Assembly: GCA_000169115.1 (NCBI GenBank)
Contig: AAVV01000001.1
Coordinates: forward strand, 186,001-250,000
Length of the DNA stretch: 64,000 nt
Origin: a marine gamma proteobacterium HTCC2080
GTDB lineage: Bacteria; Pseudomonadota; Gammaproteobacteria; Pseudomonadales; Halieaceae
Direction: 5' to 3'
The stretch's first letter is position 1, and each line of letters starts with the position of its first letter. This document shows positions 16,636 through 25,551 of the stretch, piece by piece. The notes beneath the pieces were generated by a model. It worked only from the letters and a program-made list of their open reading frames with translations. It was not told the DNA's origin and searched no databases. Made by a program: the position numbers and the translations under genes.

Positions 16636-18351
16636 TTAACTGCCAGCTGACGCTGGCACAAAGAAGAAGTCGCCCGCTTCATTCCCAGATATTTTTATGG
16701 TTTTGAAGTCGGGTTCTTGCCGAAACCCTACGGCTTCAGATCTTTCCAGCACGACGGGCTTAAGTTGGCTAAACAGTTGGGGCCCAGACATGATTTGCTC
16801 GTTGGCCCCAAGAATGTTGATAAAGGCACTCGCAAAGACGGAGTGGCCAGTGCCTCCGTTATCTAATACTGGCGAGTTGCCACCAGACGAAATCATTAAT
16901 CTGCTGCTACGGTTTAGTTTGTATTTCATGAATTCTGCAGAATAATTGTTGCTTCCTGGCTGGCTGAGAAAAAGGTAATCCGGAGCGTCTGAAAGGAGGC
17001 CTGCGTAGCACGAGTCGGCGACAACCAACACGCGTTTGGCTTTCAACCTGCCCAGGTGGCGGGTAATAGATTCGTTTGAAATCCAGTGGGTGTCACGCGG
17101 TGGTGGGTCGGCATTGACGGGTAACCAGTATCCGGCTTGAAGATCCCCCATTTCCATTTGGCTGCCGTGGCCCGCGTAATAAATCAGTAAGTTGTCGTCC
17201 TCATCGAGCTCACTATTAAGGTCGTTTATGGCATGCATAACCTCAACATCACTGGCGTTTAACAGCACTTTGACAGAAAACCCGTAGCGCCCTTCGAGAA
17301 TGGAGCCGATTTTTTCAACGTCCAGTTGGGGCGTTGTCAGGTCAACCATGTGTCGGTAATCGCTGTTCCCAATAATGAGGGCATAGTATTGGCCGAAGGA
17401 CGTATTCTCAGTGGGATCGCCTTCATTGGAATCCGATGAGGCTAACTCAGCGGTGACCGCCTTAGGCTGACGAAAGACGGGAATGGCAGCATATTCAGTT
17501 TCAACTTCAGACCTAGCTTCGCTGAGTCCGGCAATCATTGATTCCAGTTGCGCTATTTGGTCTCTGAGATCATCACTCGGCAGCGACGCACTTGCTGTGG
17601 TTGCAGGGGTTGGATCGTTAGCTTGTTCCGATGATTGAGCCGAGTCGTTATTTACCGGAGGTGTCGGTTCGGTAGTCTCTGGACGCTGCTGTAATGCATC
17701 GATAGAAACTTTGAGTCGGTCAACCTGCGACTGCAGCAAGGTTATCTGGTTGCTTTTTTTACTTATTTCCGACTCTAATTTCGCCCGCTGCTGGTCTTGT
17801 GCCTCCCGCGCTGCGGTTTGATAAATCACCGAATCCTCAGGCATATCCCATGCTTTGCGGTACCAGTTCAGCGCGATGAGTTTGTCAGCCTCAACGCCTA
17901 AGCCCCGCTCGTATAGGGTGCCCAGATTAAACTGGGCTCGGGAATAGCCTTGCTCAGCTGCTTTGCGATACCAGATCAGAGCGGCGCCGTAATTTGGTGT
18001 TGTTCCCAGTCCCTTCTCAAAAATTTCGCCGGCATTGGTCTGGGCTTCAGGATCACCTGCCTCCGCCGCAGGTAACCAGACCGCCAAAGCAGTTCGGTAG
18101 TCAGCGCGGTCAAATTCGGTGTATTCCCCACCCCGTATTCGGCAATCGCCAGCCGTTGTCATAATGGGGCGACGAGCCGTAATGTAGCGACTTTGGCCTA
18201 AACGACGGACTTGTCCGGGCAACAAGCAATCGACAACTTGCAGATCTGAAACCGACCCCTGCGAGGCGGTGTCTTGGGCCTCAGCAGCGGGCGCAGCTGT
18301 GGCGACTAAAAATATGAGCACCCCTACTAGCCTTGTGGTTATGTGAGCCAT
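16636..18351 (-). CDS. Exported Sel1-repeat/caspase-like (peptidase C14) protein
   Basis: A 571-residue protein with a signal peptide (residues 1-25), two or more Sel1-type TPR repeats at about 85-170 (AGDPEAQTNAGEIFEKGLG, then AEQGYSRAQFNLGTLYERGL), a coiled coil at about 185-225, a polar linker, and a caspase-like domain at about 325-525. The catalytic dyad is intact: His395 in YYAGHGS and Cys448 in DSCYAGL, with the usual strand YALIIGNSDY opening the fold. Such enzymes cut proteins after basic or acidic residues. It should act outside the cytoplasm. It sits inside the T6SS locus on the opposite strand to its neighbours, so a role in secretion, such as envelope remodelling or cargo processing, is inferred from position only. 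Confidence 0.8.
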   Translation of the reverse strand: MAHITTRLVGVLIFLVATAAPAAEAQDTASQGSVSDLQVVDCLLPGQVRRLGQSRYITARRPIMTTAGDCRIRGGEYTEFDRADYRTALAVWLPAAEAGDPEAQTNAGEIFEKGLGTTPNYGAALIWYRKAAEQGYSRAQFNLGTLYERGLGVEADKLIALNWYRKAWDMPEDSVIYQTAAREAQDQQRAKLESEISKKSNQITLLQSQVDRLKVSIDALQQRPETTEPTPPVNNDSAQSSEQANDPTPATTASASLPSDDLRDQIAQLESMIAGLSEARSEVETEYAAIPVFRQPKAVTAELASSDSNEGDPTENTSFGQYYALIIGNSDYRHMVDLTTPQLDVEKIGSILEGRYGFSVKVLLNASDVEVMHAINDLNSELDEDDNLLIYYAGHGSQMEMGDLQAGYWLPVNADPPPRDTHWISNESITRHLGRLKAKRVLVVADSCYAGLLSDAPDYLFLSQPGSNNYSAEFMKYKLNRSSRLMISSGGNSPVLDNGGTGHSVFASAFINILGANEQIMSGPQLFSQLKPVVLERSEAVGFRQEPDFKTIKISGNEAGDFFFVPASAGS

Positions 18352-18422
18352 AGATCCCCCGAAGTTGTTATTGTTGACAAAATCTTACCCTCACCGTCAC
18401 TGAGCTTCAAAGAGCCGCTAGC

Positions 18423-19235
18423 ATGCATGTTAAGCCCTATGTAATCGCGATCATCGTTGTTCTCAGCTGTTTAGCACTCGGCTGCGCTGAGCGCGGCCTG
18501 CGCGTTTTTCCACAACAGCCCGACGCTTGGCTTGCCGTTGGAGGTTTCAAATTAGCACTGTTTAACAATGAGGCCAAACAAGGTTCGCTGCTCCACATTT
18601 ACCTCGATGGCGACGGACGCCCTCTGGTGGGTCCAGAGGGTCCAGCCAGTCAAAATGCTACACCGACGAATCCACTGGTTCTTTCGATGATGCTGCAAGA
18701 TCCTGCGCCATCAATTTATTTGGGGCGCCCCTGCCATTTTTATCTGGATGCTGTGGCCTGTCATGCAGATTTGTGGACGGCCGGTCGTTATGGCTCAGTG
18801 GTAGTTGATGCGTTATGCCAAGCCGTTGAAGGCCTTGCTGCTGAAAATCAAATGCCAGTGGCGCTGGTGGGTTTTAGCGGTGGAGGTGCGCTTGCGGTAT
18901 TGGTTGCGGGATGTGCTGAATCCGTTACCCACATAGTTACGATTAATGGCAATCTAGACACCAAGCTTTGGGCCGAAATGCGAGGCTTTCTGCCTCTTAT
19001 TGGTTCAATGAATCCAATCGAGTTTGGACTACCCGACCGAGTCACTCAGCGTATATATTTTGCGGGCGGGGAGGACGCTGTTGTACCGCCAGAGATCTCG
19101 AGTGCTTTTGAGCAGGCAGTTCCGGGGCGGTTAGTTGTGAAACCCCAGTTTACTCACACTTGCTGCTGGGTGTCGGCTTGGGAAAGCCTTCTGGGTGAGG
19201 CGTTCACAGGTGCAACCCCCGCCCAGCCAAGGTGA
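18423..19235 (+). CDS. Lipoprotein with an alpha/beta-hydrolase fold
   Basis: A 270-residue protein with a lipoprotein signal (LALGC, Cys21). The mature part is an alpha/beta hydrolase: nucleophile elbow GFSGGG with Ser152, an acid in AGGEDAVVP (Asp218) and a late His245 in FTHTCCW, giving a full Ser-Asp-His set. Seven or more cysteines suggest periplasmic disulfides. The likely reaction is ester or thioester hydrolysis; the substrate is unknown. It starts 71 bases from the divergent caspase-like gene and converges on ppkA. Lipases occur as T6SS effectors, but those are not usually lipoproteins, so an envelope housekeeping or accessory role is equally likely. Confidence 0.65.
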   Translation: MHVKPYVIAIIVVLSCLALGCAERGLRVFPQQPDAWLAVGGFKLALFNNEAKQGSLLHIYLDGDGRPLVGPEGPASQNATPTNPLVLSMMLQDPAPSIYLGRPCHFYLDAVACHADLWTAGRYGSVVVDALCQAVEGLAAENQMPVALVGFSGGGALAVLVAGCAESVTHIVTINGNLDTKLWAEMRGFLPLIGSMNPIEFGLPDRVTQRIYFAGGEDAVVPPEISSAFEQAVPGRLVVKPQFTHTCCWVSAWESLLGEAFTGATPAQPR

Positions 19236-19245
19236 ACAGACGGCC

Positions 19246-20670
19246 CTATTTTGCCTGCCTCTCCATGGCTGCTTTTATCTCCTGCAATTTTTCATTGGAT
19301 TGCATTACCTCATACATCAGCAGGTTGTTAACTTGCTTTTTGAGGTCCCCGGCCGATTTGGCGCCATCTAAAACAAGCCAGTCTTCGACAATTTCTCCTG
19401 CGAGACTGAGGGCCTCAGGACTGTTTCTGTGTAAGTCATTCACGCGCTCAAGATGAAAAAGCGCTGCGTTGTAGTCTCTAAACTTTAAAGATTCACTCGC
19501 CATTTGCAGTTGCTGGGTGACAACCTTTTGCACATCGATAGGAAGTGACTCAAAAGGCACGGCTGCGGGCTCTCCATCTGGGGACAGGTAGAGTGTGACA
19601 CTGGCCGTGGCTATCATAAGTATCAGTATCACCGCTGAGACGCTGAACAAGCGCGACTGACCAAAGTACAGCCGACGAAACTCACTGACGTCAGTAAGAC
19701 GTTCTTTGGTCTCTAACGCGAGGGCACCTTTTATTGAGCGCCACTGACGTTTGCTAAATATTTCAGGCTTTTTCGGTGGCTGTTTTCCTTCGGCTTTGGC
19801 CTGAGGGGCCGGGGTGCGACCGTAGGGATGCCTTCCTGTTGCCAGTTCATAGGCGATCAAGCCCAGCGCATAGATGTCATCACCAGAGGTGGGGTCTTCG
19901 CCGTCAAACATTTCAATACTGGCGTAACTAGGGGTCAGCCCGCCTAGCTCTCCCGCGTCGAAGACGGTTTTATCCCCCGCGATGGAAGAACCTGAGGCTG
20001 CTCTGGCAATACCAAAGTCTAGAACTTTCACCTCCCCCGATTTAAGTAGAAAGATGTTGCTGGGTTTGAGGTCTGAATGAATGATTTGCTTGCTGTGGGC
20101 GTACTCTAAGCCCGCGGTTATACCGCTGAGTATATTGTTGAGAACTTCGGGAGAAACCCCTCGCGGATTTGCTGTAATAAGCTCATCAAGGGGCTGCCCG
20201 TCCAATTCTTCCATGGTCATGTAGACCAAGTCTTGATCACGGTCAAAATCATAAACAGTGATGATATTTGGGTGCGCAAGTTGTTGTGATTTTCTCGCTT
20301 CTCGCTGCAGCATGATGAAGGACTGCGCGTGCTGTGCGAGCTCGCCGGTTAGTATTTTTATCGCAATGTGTGGGTTGGAATCCCGGGCTTCTTCTTTACG
20401 CAGGTCAACAGCGCGGTAAACGGTGCCCATGCCGCCAGTGCCCAAAGTCGAGGTTACTCTGAACCGCTCTTTTATTAGCGACCCTGTCGCTACGGATGTT
20501 GAGGTGCTCGGTGGACTCGGCGACGGAGGCCCTGAATTTGAGGTTGCCCCTTGTGCTCGCGGTTGAAGCATCGTCTTATCGGCCATAACTGTTTCGTCTG
20601 CAGGTATGCTTTGCTGCGCTTGAATCGTTTCGTCGTCTGCCACAGTGTCTGTTGGCCTTTCAGTGATCAC
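19246..20670 (-). CDS. ppkA: T6SS serine/threonine protein kinase PpkA
   Basis: A 474-residue Hanks-type kinase. A Thr-rich N-terminal tail of about 65 residues is followed by the kinase domain (about 68-330) with the glycine loop GTGGMG, the ATP lysine in IAIKIL, the catalytic loop HSDLKPSN and DFGIA. The usual HRD is HSD, so it is a non-RD kinase. A membrane helix lies near residues 347-368 (FSVSAVILILMIATASVTLY), and a C-terminal helical region of about 100 residues would be periplasmic. In known systems PpkA phosphorylates Fha to switch on T6SS assembly. The start is GTG 20670. It is divergent from tssA. Confidence 0.85.
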   Translation of the reverse strand: MITERPTDTVADDETIQAQQSIPADETVMADKTMLQPRAQGATSNSGPPSPSPPSTSTSVATGSLIKERFRVTSTLGTGGMGTVYRAVDLRKEEARDSNPHIAIKILTGELAQHAQSFIMLQREARKSQQLAHPNIITVYDFDRDQDLVYMTMEELDGQPLDELITANPRGVSPEVLNNILSGITAGLEYAHSKQIIHSDLKPSNIFLLKSGEVKVLDFGIARAASGSSIAGDKTVFDAGELGGLTPSYASIEMFDGEDPTSGDDIYALGLIAYELATGRHPYGRTPAPQAKAEGKQPPKKPEIFSKRQWRSIKGALALETKERLTDVSEFRRLYFGQSRLFSVSAVILILMIATASVTLYLSPDGEPAAVPFESLPIDVQKVVTQQLQMASESLKFRDYNAALFHLERVNDLHRNSPEALSLAGEIVEDWLVLDGAKSAGDLKKQVNNLLMYEVMQSNEKLQEIKAAMERQAK

Positions 20671-20802
20671 CTACGCAAAACTAACATTTTTAATTGGTTT
20701 ACTTAAAGGTTACCGTCGAGTGCTTGAGATGTAGCAGGAAAAAAGTTATGTTTTTCGTTTCCGGCGTTTCAGCATGGAACCAAGCCGGCAAGGGAGTGCT
20801 GG

Positions 20803-21825
20803 ATGAACGTTGAGCAACTGCTAGAGCCTATATCCGATGACCAACCTGCGGGTGGCGACTTTGAGTACGACCCTGCCTTTGGGGAATTAGAACGCGCCTC
20901 TCAAGGGAAGCCCAGCCAAGAACTGGGCGACTCAGTGTCAGAGGGCGAACCACCTGAGTGGCAAGTTGTTGTTTCGGGGGCGGAATCGCTGCTGGGACAG
21001 ACTAAAGATTTACGTTTGGCTGTTTTATACACCCACGGACAATTGGTCACCTCGGGCTTTGCGGGTCTGGTTGCTGGCCTCGAGCTAACCTTGGGTCTTC
21101 TCAATCGGTTCTGGGACAGCGTGCATCCACAGTTAGACCCGGATGACGACAATGACCCAACAATTCGTGCCAACACGCTCAGTCAGTTAGCCGACGAAGA
21201 GGCATTGCTCAAAGATTTACAGGTAGCACCTATGATATCTGTGCGCGGTTTTGGCACAGTAAGCTACCGGGCGTTGTTGGTTGCTAACGGTGATTTGACG
21301 CCTATCGCCGACGAAGACTTACCCGACGCCGCATCAGTCAACGGATGCCTCCTTGAGTGCCCTATGGATGATTTGCGCACCCTGGCGGAGAACGTGCATC
21401 GAGCTTCTGAACTCGCTTCTGAAATCCAAACAACATTTGATGACCTCGCGCCGAACTCCATGCTCAATTTAGAAAAACTTGGGGCGATGTTGGCGGGTGC
21501 ATATCGGGATATTGCAGTTTTCCTCGCCCGCAGGGGTGAAGATGTGGCTGGCGCTGATGTTGGTGCAGATCAGGAGGGCGATGCCGGTGCCAGCAAGACG
21601 GGTGCAGTACCGGGACAAATTTCCAGCAGAGCAGACGTCATCAGGAGTCTGGATGCCGCAATAGCTTATTTCCGCAATGAAGAGCCCTCCAGCCCCGTGC
21701 CGTTGCTATTGCAGCGTGCCAAGCGCCTGACCGCAATGGATTTCCTAGAGATTATTCGGGACATGGCGCCTGAAGGTTTAGATCAGATCAGAAACGTTGG
21801 CGGGCTTGATAGTGGCGATGAGTGA
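20803..21825 (+). CDS. tssA: T6SS assembly protein TssA
   Basis: A 340-residue TssA/ImpA protein that guides tube and sheath polymerisation. The ImpA N-terminal domain is recognised by its opening (LLEPISDDQPAGGDFEYDP and FGELERAS), then AESLLGQTKDLRLAV and the WDSVHPQLDP motif. The C-terminal part (about 285-335, YFRNEEPSSPVPLLLQRAKR) matches the short-type TssA terminus that forms rings. It heads the plus-strand T6SS gene run, with the ppkA gene divergent. The gap of 181 bases to tssB suggests that tssB has its own promoter. Confidence 0.92.
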   Translation: MNVEQLLEPISDDQPAGGDFEYDPAFGELERASQGKPSQELGDSVSEGEPPEWQVVVSGAESLLGQTKDLRLAVLYTHGQLVTSGFAGLVAGLELTLGLLNRFWDSVHPQLDPDDDNDPTIRANTLSQLADEEALLKDLQVAPMISVRGFGTVSYRALLVANGDLTPIADEDLPDAASVNGCLLECPMDDLRTLAENVHRASELASEIQTTFDDLAPNSMLNLEKLGAMLAGAYRDIAVFLARRGEDVAGADVGADQEGDAGASKTGAVPGQISSRADVIRSLDAAIAYFRNEEPSSPVPLLLQRAKRLTAMDFLEIIRDMAPEGLDQIRNVGGLDSGDE

Positions 21826-21925
21826 TGGGCGGCTCTGCTCGGTTGCCGGTGAGGATTCAAGTCAACCGCGGAACAACCAAATTGTGAAGTGCTAGTCGAG
21901 TTCCGTTACCGCATGTTTGCGAAGC

Positions 21926-21931
21926 TATAAT
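21926..21931 (+). promoter_or_regulatory. Possible -10 element upstream of tssB
   Basis: A perfect TATAAT lies 76 bases before the tssB start in the tssA-tssB gap. No good -35 hexamer is found at 16-18 bases spacing, so the assignment is weak, and an activator would be needed if it is used. Confidence 0.25.
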
Positions 21932-22006
21932 TAGGGTGAAATGTGTGGTAAACCGTGTTGTGAAATCTAGGGTGCAGCATACCTTTCGAACAAAGAGGTC
22001 ATTGAA

Positions 22007-22525
22007 ATGGCAAAGGCAAGTAGTCAAAAATTCATAGCACGCAATAGAGCTCCCAGAGTTCAGATTGAGTACGACGTGGAGCTTTATGGTGCGGAGAAGA
22101 AAGTCCAGCTCCCGTTTGTGATGGGCGTAATGGCAGACCTTTCAGGTAAGTCTGAGGTCGAGAAAGCCCCTCTGGCCGACCGCTCTTTTACGGAGATCGA
22201 CGTCGATAATTTTAATGATCGCATGAAGGCGATCAAGCCGCGGGTGGCGTTTAGTGTGCCTAATACGCTCACAGGAGAGGGGAACCTGCCCGTCGATGTT
22301 ACCTTCGAGAGTATGGAGGACTTTTCGCCCGCAGCCATTGCACGCAAAGTCGACGGCCTTAAGCAAATGCTCGAGGCGCGTACCGAGCTCAGTAATCTCA
22401 TCACTTACATGGACGGCAAGTCGGGAGCTGAGGAACTCATTAACAAAGTGATGGCAGATCCCACTTTGCTCCAATCGCTTGCGGCATCGCCCAAGCAAGA
22501 GGATGAACCTCAAGAGGGCGAATAG
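22007..22525 (+). CDS. tssB: T6SS sheath protein TssB
   Basis: A 172-residue TssB (VipA/IglA) protein. It pairs with TssC to form the contractile sheath in the cytoplasm. Family features are RAPRVQIEYDVE near the start, LPFVMGVMADLSG, the RSFTEIDVDNFNDRM segment and VTFESMEDFSPAAIA. An AGAGGTC ribosome binding site precedes the ATG. The acidic C-terminal tail is typical. It is followed by tssC after 53 bases. Confidence 0.95.
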   Translation: MAKASSQKFIARNRAPRVQIEYDVELYGAEKKVQLPFVMGVMADLSGKSEVEKAPLADRSFTEIDVDNFNDRMKAIKPRVAFSVPNTLTGEGNLPVDVTFESMEDFSPAAIARKVDGLKQMLEARTELSNLITYMDGKSGAEELINKVMADPTLLQSLAASPKQEDEPQEGE

Positions 22526-22578
22526 CACCACCGCTCGGAAATTAATGACGTAAGAATTAGTGAACAGGGGAAGCAATA

Positions 22579-24078
22579 ATGTCCACAGAAGAACAAGCAG
22601 CAGGGGCAGCAGAAGGTGCAACCACAACGCTTGAGGTCAGCGAATTTCAGGATCTTTTAAATAAAGAGTTTAAGCCGAAGTCAGACCGATCTCGAGATGC
22701 TGTAGAAGGCGCTGTTCGGACATTGGCAGGGCAGTTATTAAAGGATACCGTCGTTATCTCGGATGACGTCATGAGCACTATTCAGGCCTTGATCGCCGAG
22801 ATAGATGCCAAGCTCACCGAGCAAATTAACCATATTTTACACCATGCAGATTTTCAGCAAATGGAGGGTGCCTGGCGTGGTTTGAACTATCTGATCTCGA
22901 ACACTGAGACGGATGAAATGCTCAAAATTCGTGTTCAGAACATCAGCAAGAAAGAGCTGGGCAAAGAACTCAAGAAATATAAAGGAACGGCTTGGGATCA
23001 AAGCCCCATTTTTAAGCAGATTTACGAGCAGGAGTATGGCCAGTTTGGTGGCGAGCCCTACGGTTGCTTAGTGGGGGATTTTTACTTTGATCACAGCCCT
23101 CAAGACGTTGAGTTACTGTCCAATATGGCACAAATCTCAGCTGCATCTCACTGTCCCTTCATATCGGCTGCCGATTCATCGGTAATGCAGATGGATTCGT
23201 GGCAGGAGCTCAGCAACCCTAGGGACCTCACAAAAATATTCCAAACTCCTGAGTATGCAGCTTGGCGCTCTCTCAGGGATTCGGAAGATGCACGCTATCT
23301 ATGCATGACCATGCCTAGGACGCTGTCGCGTTTGCCCTATGGCACTAAAACCGATCCTGTTGATGAGTTTGACTTTGAGGAGGATACCAACGGCGCCGAT
23401 CACAGCAACTTTGCGTGGCAGAATTCAGCCTACGCCATGGCGGTAAATATTAACCGTTCGTTCAAAGAGTACGGCTGGTGCTCAAGAATCCGAGGTATTG
23501 AGTCGGGTGGTGCTGTTCAAGAGCTACCAGTGTATTCGTTTCCAACGGACGACGGTGGTGCGGACATGAAGTGCCCAACGGAAATTGCGATTTCCGACCG
23601 TCGGGAAGCCGAGCTCGCAAAAAATGGCTTTATGCCTCTCATCCACAAAAAGAACAGTGATATGGCGGCATTTATTGGCGCTCAGTCTCTGCAGAAGCCC
23701 GTTGAGTACGATGACCCTGACGCCACTGCAAACGCCAATTTGGCAGCGCGATTGCCGTACTTGTTTGCCACCTGTCGCTTCGCGCACTATCTGAAGTGCA
23801 TCGTGAGAGACAAAGTAGGATCATTTAAAGAGCGTGCTGACATGGAGCGCTGGTTAGGCGACTGGATCCTGAATTATGTTGACGGCGATCCAGAAAATTC
23901 CAGTGAGACCACAAAGGCTGAGAAGCCGCTGGCTGCTGCGGAAGTTCGTGTGCAGGAGGTTGAGGGCAACCCTGGGTATTACACGTCGCAGTTTTTCTTA
24001 AGGCCGCATTATCAGCTGGAAGGCCTGACTGTGTCGTTGCGATTGGTGTCAAAACTTCCGTCGGCGAAGGCAGGTTAA
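22579..24078 (+). CDS. tssC: T6SS sheath protein TssC
   Basis: A 499-residue TssC (VipB/IglB) protein, the larger sheath subunit, which assembles with TssB around the Hcp tube and is disassembled by ClpV. Diagnostic segments are FQQMEGAWRGLNYLISNTET, YGQFGGEPYGCLVGDF and the C-terminal YYTSQFFLRPHYQLEGLTVS. Length and composition are normal for the family. It lies between tssB and hcp in the standard order. Confidence 0.96.
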   Translation: MSTEEQAAGAAEGATTTLEVSEFQDLLNKEFKPKSDRSRDAVEGAVRTLAGQLLKDTVVISDDVMSTIQALIAEIDAKLTEQINHILHHADFQQMEGAWRGLNYLISNTETDEMLKIRVQNISKKELGKELKKYKGTAWDQSPIFKQIYEQEYGQFGGEPYGCLVGDFYFDHSPQDVELLSNMAQISAASHCPFISAADSSVMQMDSWQELSNPRDLTKIFQTPEYAAWRSLRDSEDARYLCMTMPRTLSRLPYGTKTDPVDEFDFEEDTNGADHSNFAWQNSAYAMAVNINRSFKEYGWCSRIRGIESGGAVQELPVYSFPTDDGGADMKCPTEIAISDRREAELAKNGFMPLIHKKNSDMAAFIGAQSLQKPVEYDDPDATANANLAARLPYLFATCRFAHYLKCIVRDKVGSFKERADMERWLGDWILNYVDGDPENSSETTKAEKPLAAAEVRVQEVEGNPGYYTSQFFLRPHYQLEGLTVSLRLVSKLPSAKAG

Positions 24079-24184
24079 TTGCCGGCACATAAGACGAAGT
24101 TTAGGGGCTGGCGGGTGGTCCGACATTAAAAATCACCGGCAAACAATTAATTGGTAATCATTTTTTAGTGGCGAGGGATTAGAT

Positions 24185-24673
24185 ATGGCAGTGGACGCGT
24201 TTTTAAAGCTAGACGGAATTGATGGAGAGTCGCAGGATAAGGAGCACAAAGGCGAGATTGATATCATAAGTTGGTCTTGGGGAGGTGTTTCTACCGGATC
24301 GTTCGATTTGGGCGGCGGCGGTGCCTCGGGCAAGGCAAGCTTTCAAGATATGATGTTGACCAAGTATTACGATAAGGCCTCCCCGAACCTTATGTCTAAA
24401 TTGGCCGACGGCACACACATCAAAGAGGCGACGCTTTTTGCTCGCAAGGCTGGTGGTTCTTCTGCGATCGAATTTTTAAAGATCAAATTAACCGACGTCA
24501 TTATCACATCGGTGGGCTTAGGCGGATCTGGCGGTGATGATCGTTATGTAGAAAATGTTTCGCTCGCGTATGCTAAGTTTGAAGTGGCTTATCAGGCTCA
24601 AAAGAATGATGGCGCTAAAGACGGCGGTGAAATTAAAGCTGGCTGGAACGTACAAACTAACGAATCCGCATAA
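24185..24673 (+). CDS. hcp: T6SS tube protein Hcp (TssD)
   Basis: A 162-residue Hcp protein. Hexameric rings stack into the inner tube that is fired out of the cell. The sequence has the standard layout: VDAFLKLDGIDGES, a WSWGGVSTGSF strand, FQDMMLTKYYDKASPNLM and EVAYQAQKNDG. There is no C-terminal toxin extension. GAGGG stands nine bases before the ATG. The 106-base gap to tssC has TTGCCGG and CCGGCAA arms about 50 bases apart, which could fold the leader, and may let hcp be expressed at a higher level than its neighbours. Confidence 0.95.
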   Translation: MAVDAFLKLDGIDGESQDKEHKGEIDIISWSWGGVSTGSFDLGGGGASGKASFQDMMLTKYYDKASPNLMSKLADGTHIKEATLFARKAGGSSAIEFLKIKLTDVIITSVGLGGSGGDDRYVENVSLAYAKFEVAYQAQKNDGAKDGGEIKAGWNVQTNESA

Positions 24674-24722
24674 GTTAGATAGGGCCTTTCACACCGTGAG
24701 GGCTTGATCAAAGGGGGCAGGA

Positions 24723-25529
24723 TTGGACATCGAAAAGTGGGTTAACGACGGCGACATCAAGCAAGCGCTTGAGGCCGTTACTCAAGATGTCAAGGCCGCG
24801 CCTGCAGCGGCCTCCCCCCGCATTGCCTTGTTCCAGTTACTGTCCATCAATGGGCAGTGGCAAAGAGCAGCAAAACAGCTAACAGTTCTTAAGCAGTTAG
24901 ATGATGACTTTAAGGTGCTTGAGCAGTCCTATGGATCGCTCTTATCTTGCGAATTATTTCGCCAGGGCGTGTTTTCTGGAAAGCACACAGCACCCATTCT
25001 GGGGCAGCCAGAGCAGTGGATGGTGCTTGTGCTGGAAGCATTAAAAGCCGATGCAGTTGGTCGCCATGATCAGGCTATTGAGCTGCGCGAGGAAGCATTT
25101 GGTCTTGCCCCTGCACTTGCTGGACGTGTCAACGATGATAGTTTTGAGTGGCTAGCTGATTCGGACTCTAGGATAGGGCCTTTTTTTGAAATTATGGTTC
25201 GCGGAGATTATTACTGGGTGCCGCAAGCAAGGATCGAGTCGCTCACTTTTGAGCCGCCGACCGACGTAAGAGATCTCGTCTGGGCGCCTGTGTCGATAGT
25301 TTGGCAGGGCGGTGGCGAAGAGGTCGGATTTGTTCCTGCTAGGTACCCCGGAGATACTTCTAACTGGTCTGCTGCCCAGCAATTTGCTCGAGAAACGGCA
25401 TGGGCACCTTTGGGCGACGATACATGGGCGGGAATTGGCCAGCGTCTCTACGCGACTTCTGATGATGACTATTCGGCTTTAGATGTTCGAACGATTGCCT
25501 TTGCGTCCGATCAAACGAACGCTGATTAA
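24723..25529 (+). CDS. tagJ: T6SS accessory protein TagJ (ImpE/SciE family)
   Basis: A 268-residue ImpE-family protein. In Pseudomonas aeruginosa TagJ binds the N-terminal helix of TssB on the sheath. The N-terminal half is helical and TPR-like (PRIALFQLLSINGQWQRAAK). The second half has the family features SRIGPFFEIMVRGDYYWVP and DLVWAPVSIVWQGGGEEVGF and ends with WAGIGQRLY. The start is TTG 24723 with a strong AAAGGGGG ribosome binding site; no better in-frame start fits. It sits between hcp and tssE, its usual place in this T6SS subtype. Confidence 0.88.
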   Translation: MDIEKWVNDGDIKQALEAVTQDVKAAPAAASPRIALFQLLSINGQWQRAAKQLTVLKQLDDDFKVLEQSYGSLLSCELFRQGVFSGKHTAPILGQPEQWMVLVLEALKADAVGRHDQAIELREEAFGLAPALAGRVNDDSFEWLADSDSRIGPFFEIMVRGDYYWVPQARIESLTFEPPTDVRDLVWAPVSIVWQGGGEEVGFVPARYPGDTSNWSAAQQFARETAWAPLGDDTWAGIGQRLYATSDDDYSALDVRTIAFASDQTNAD

Positions 25530-25551
25530 TTAGTGGAAGCGAATTAGCCTC

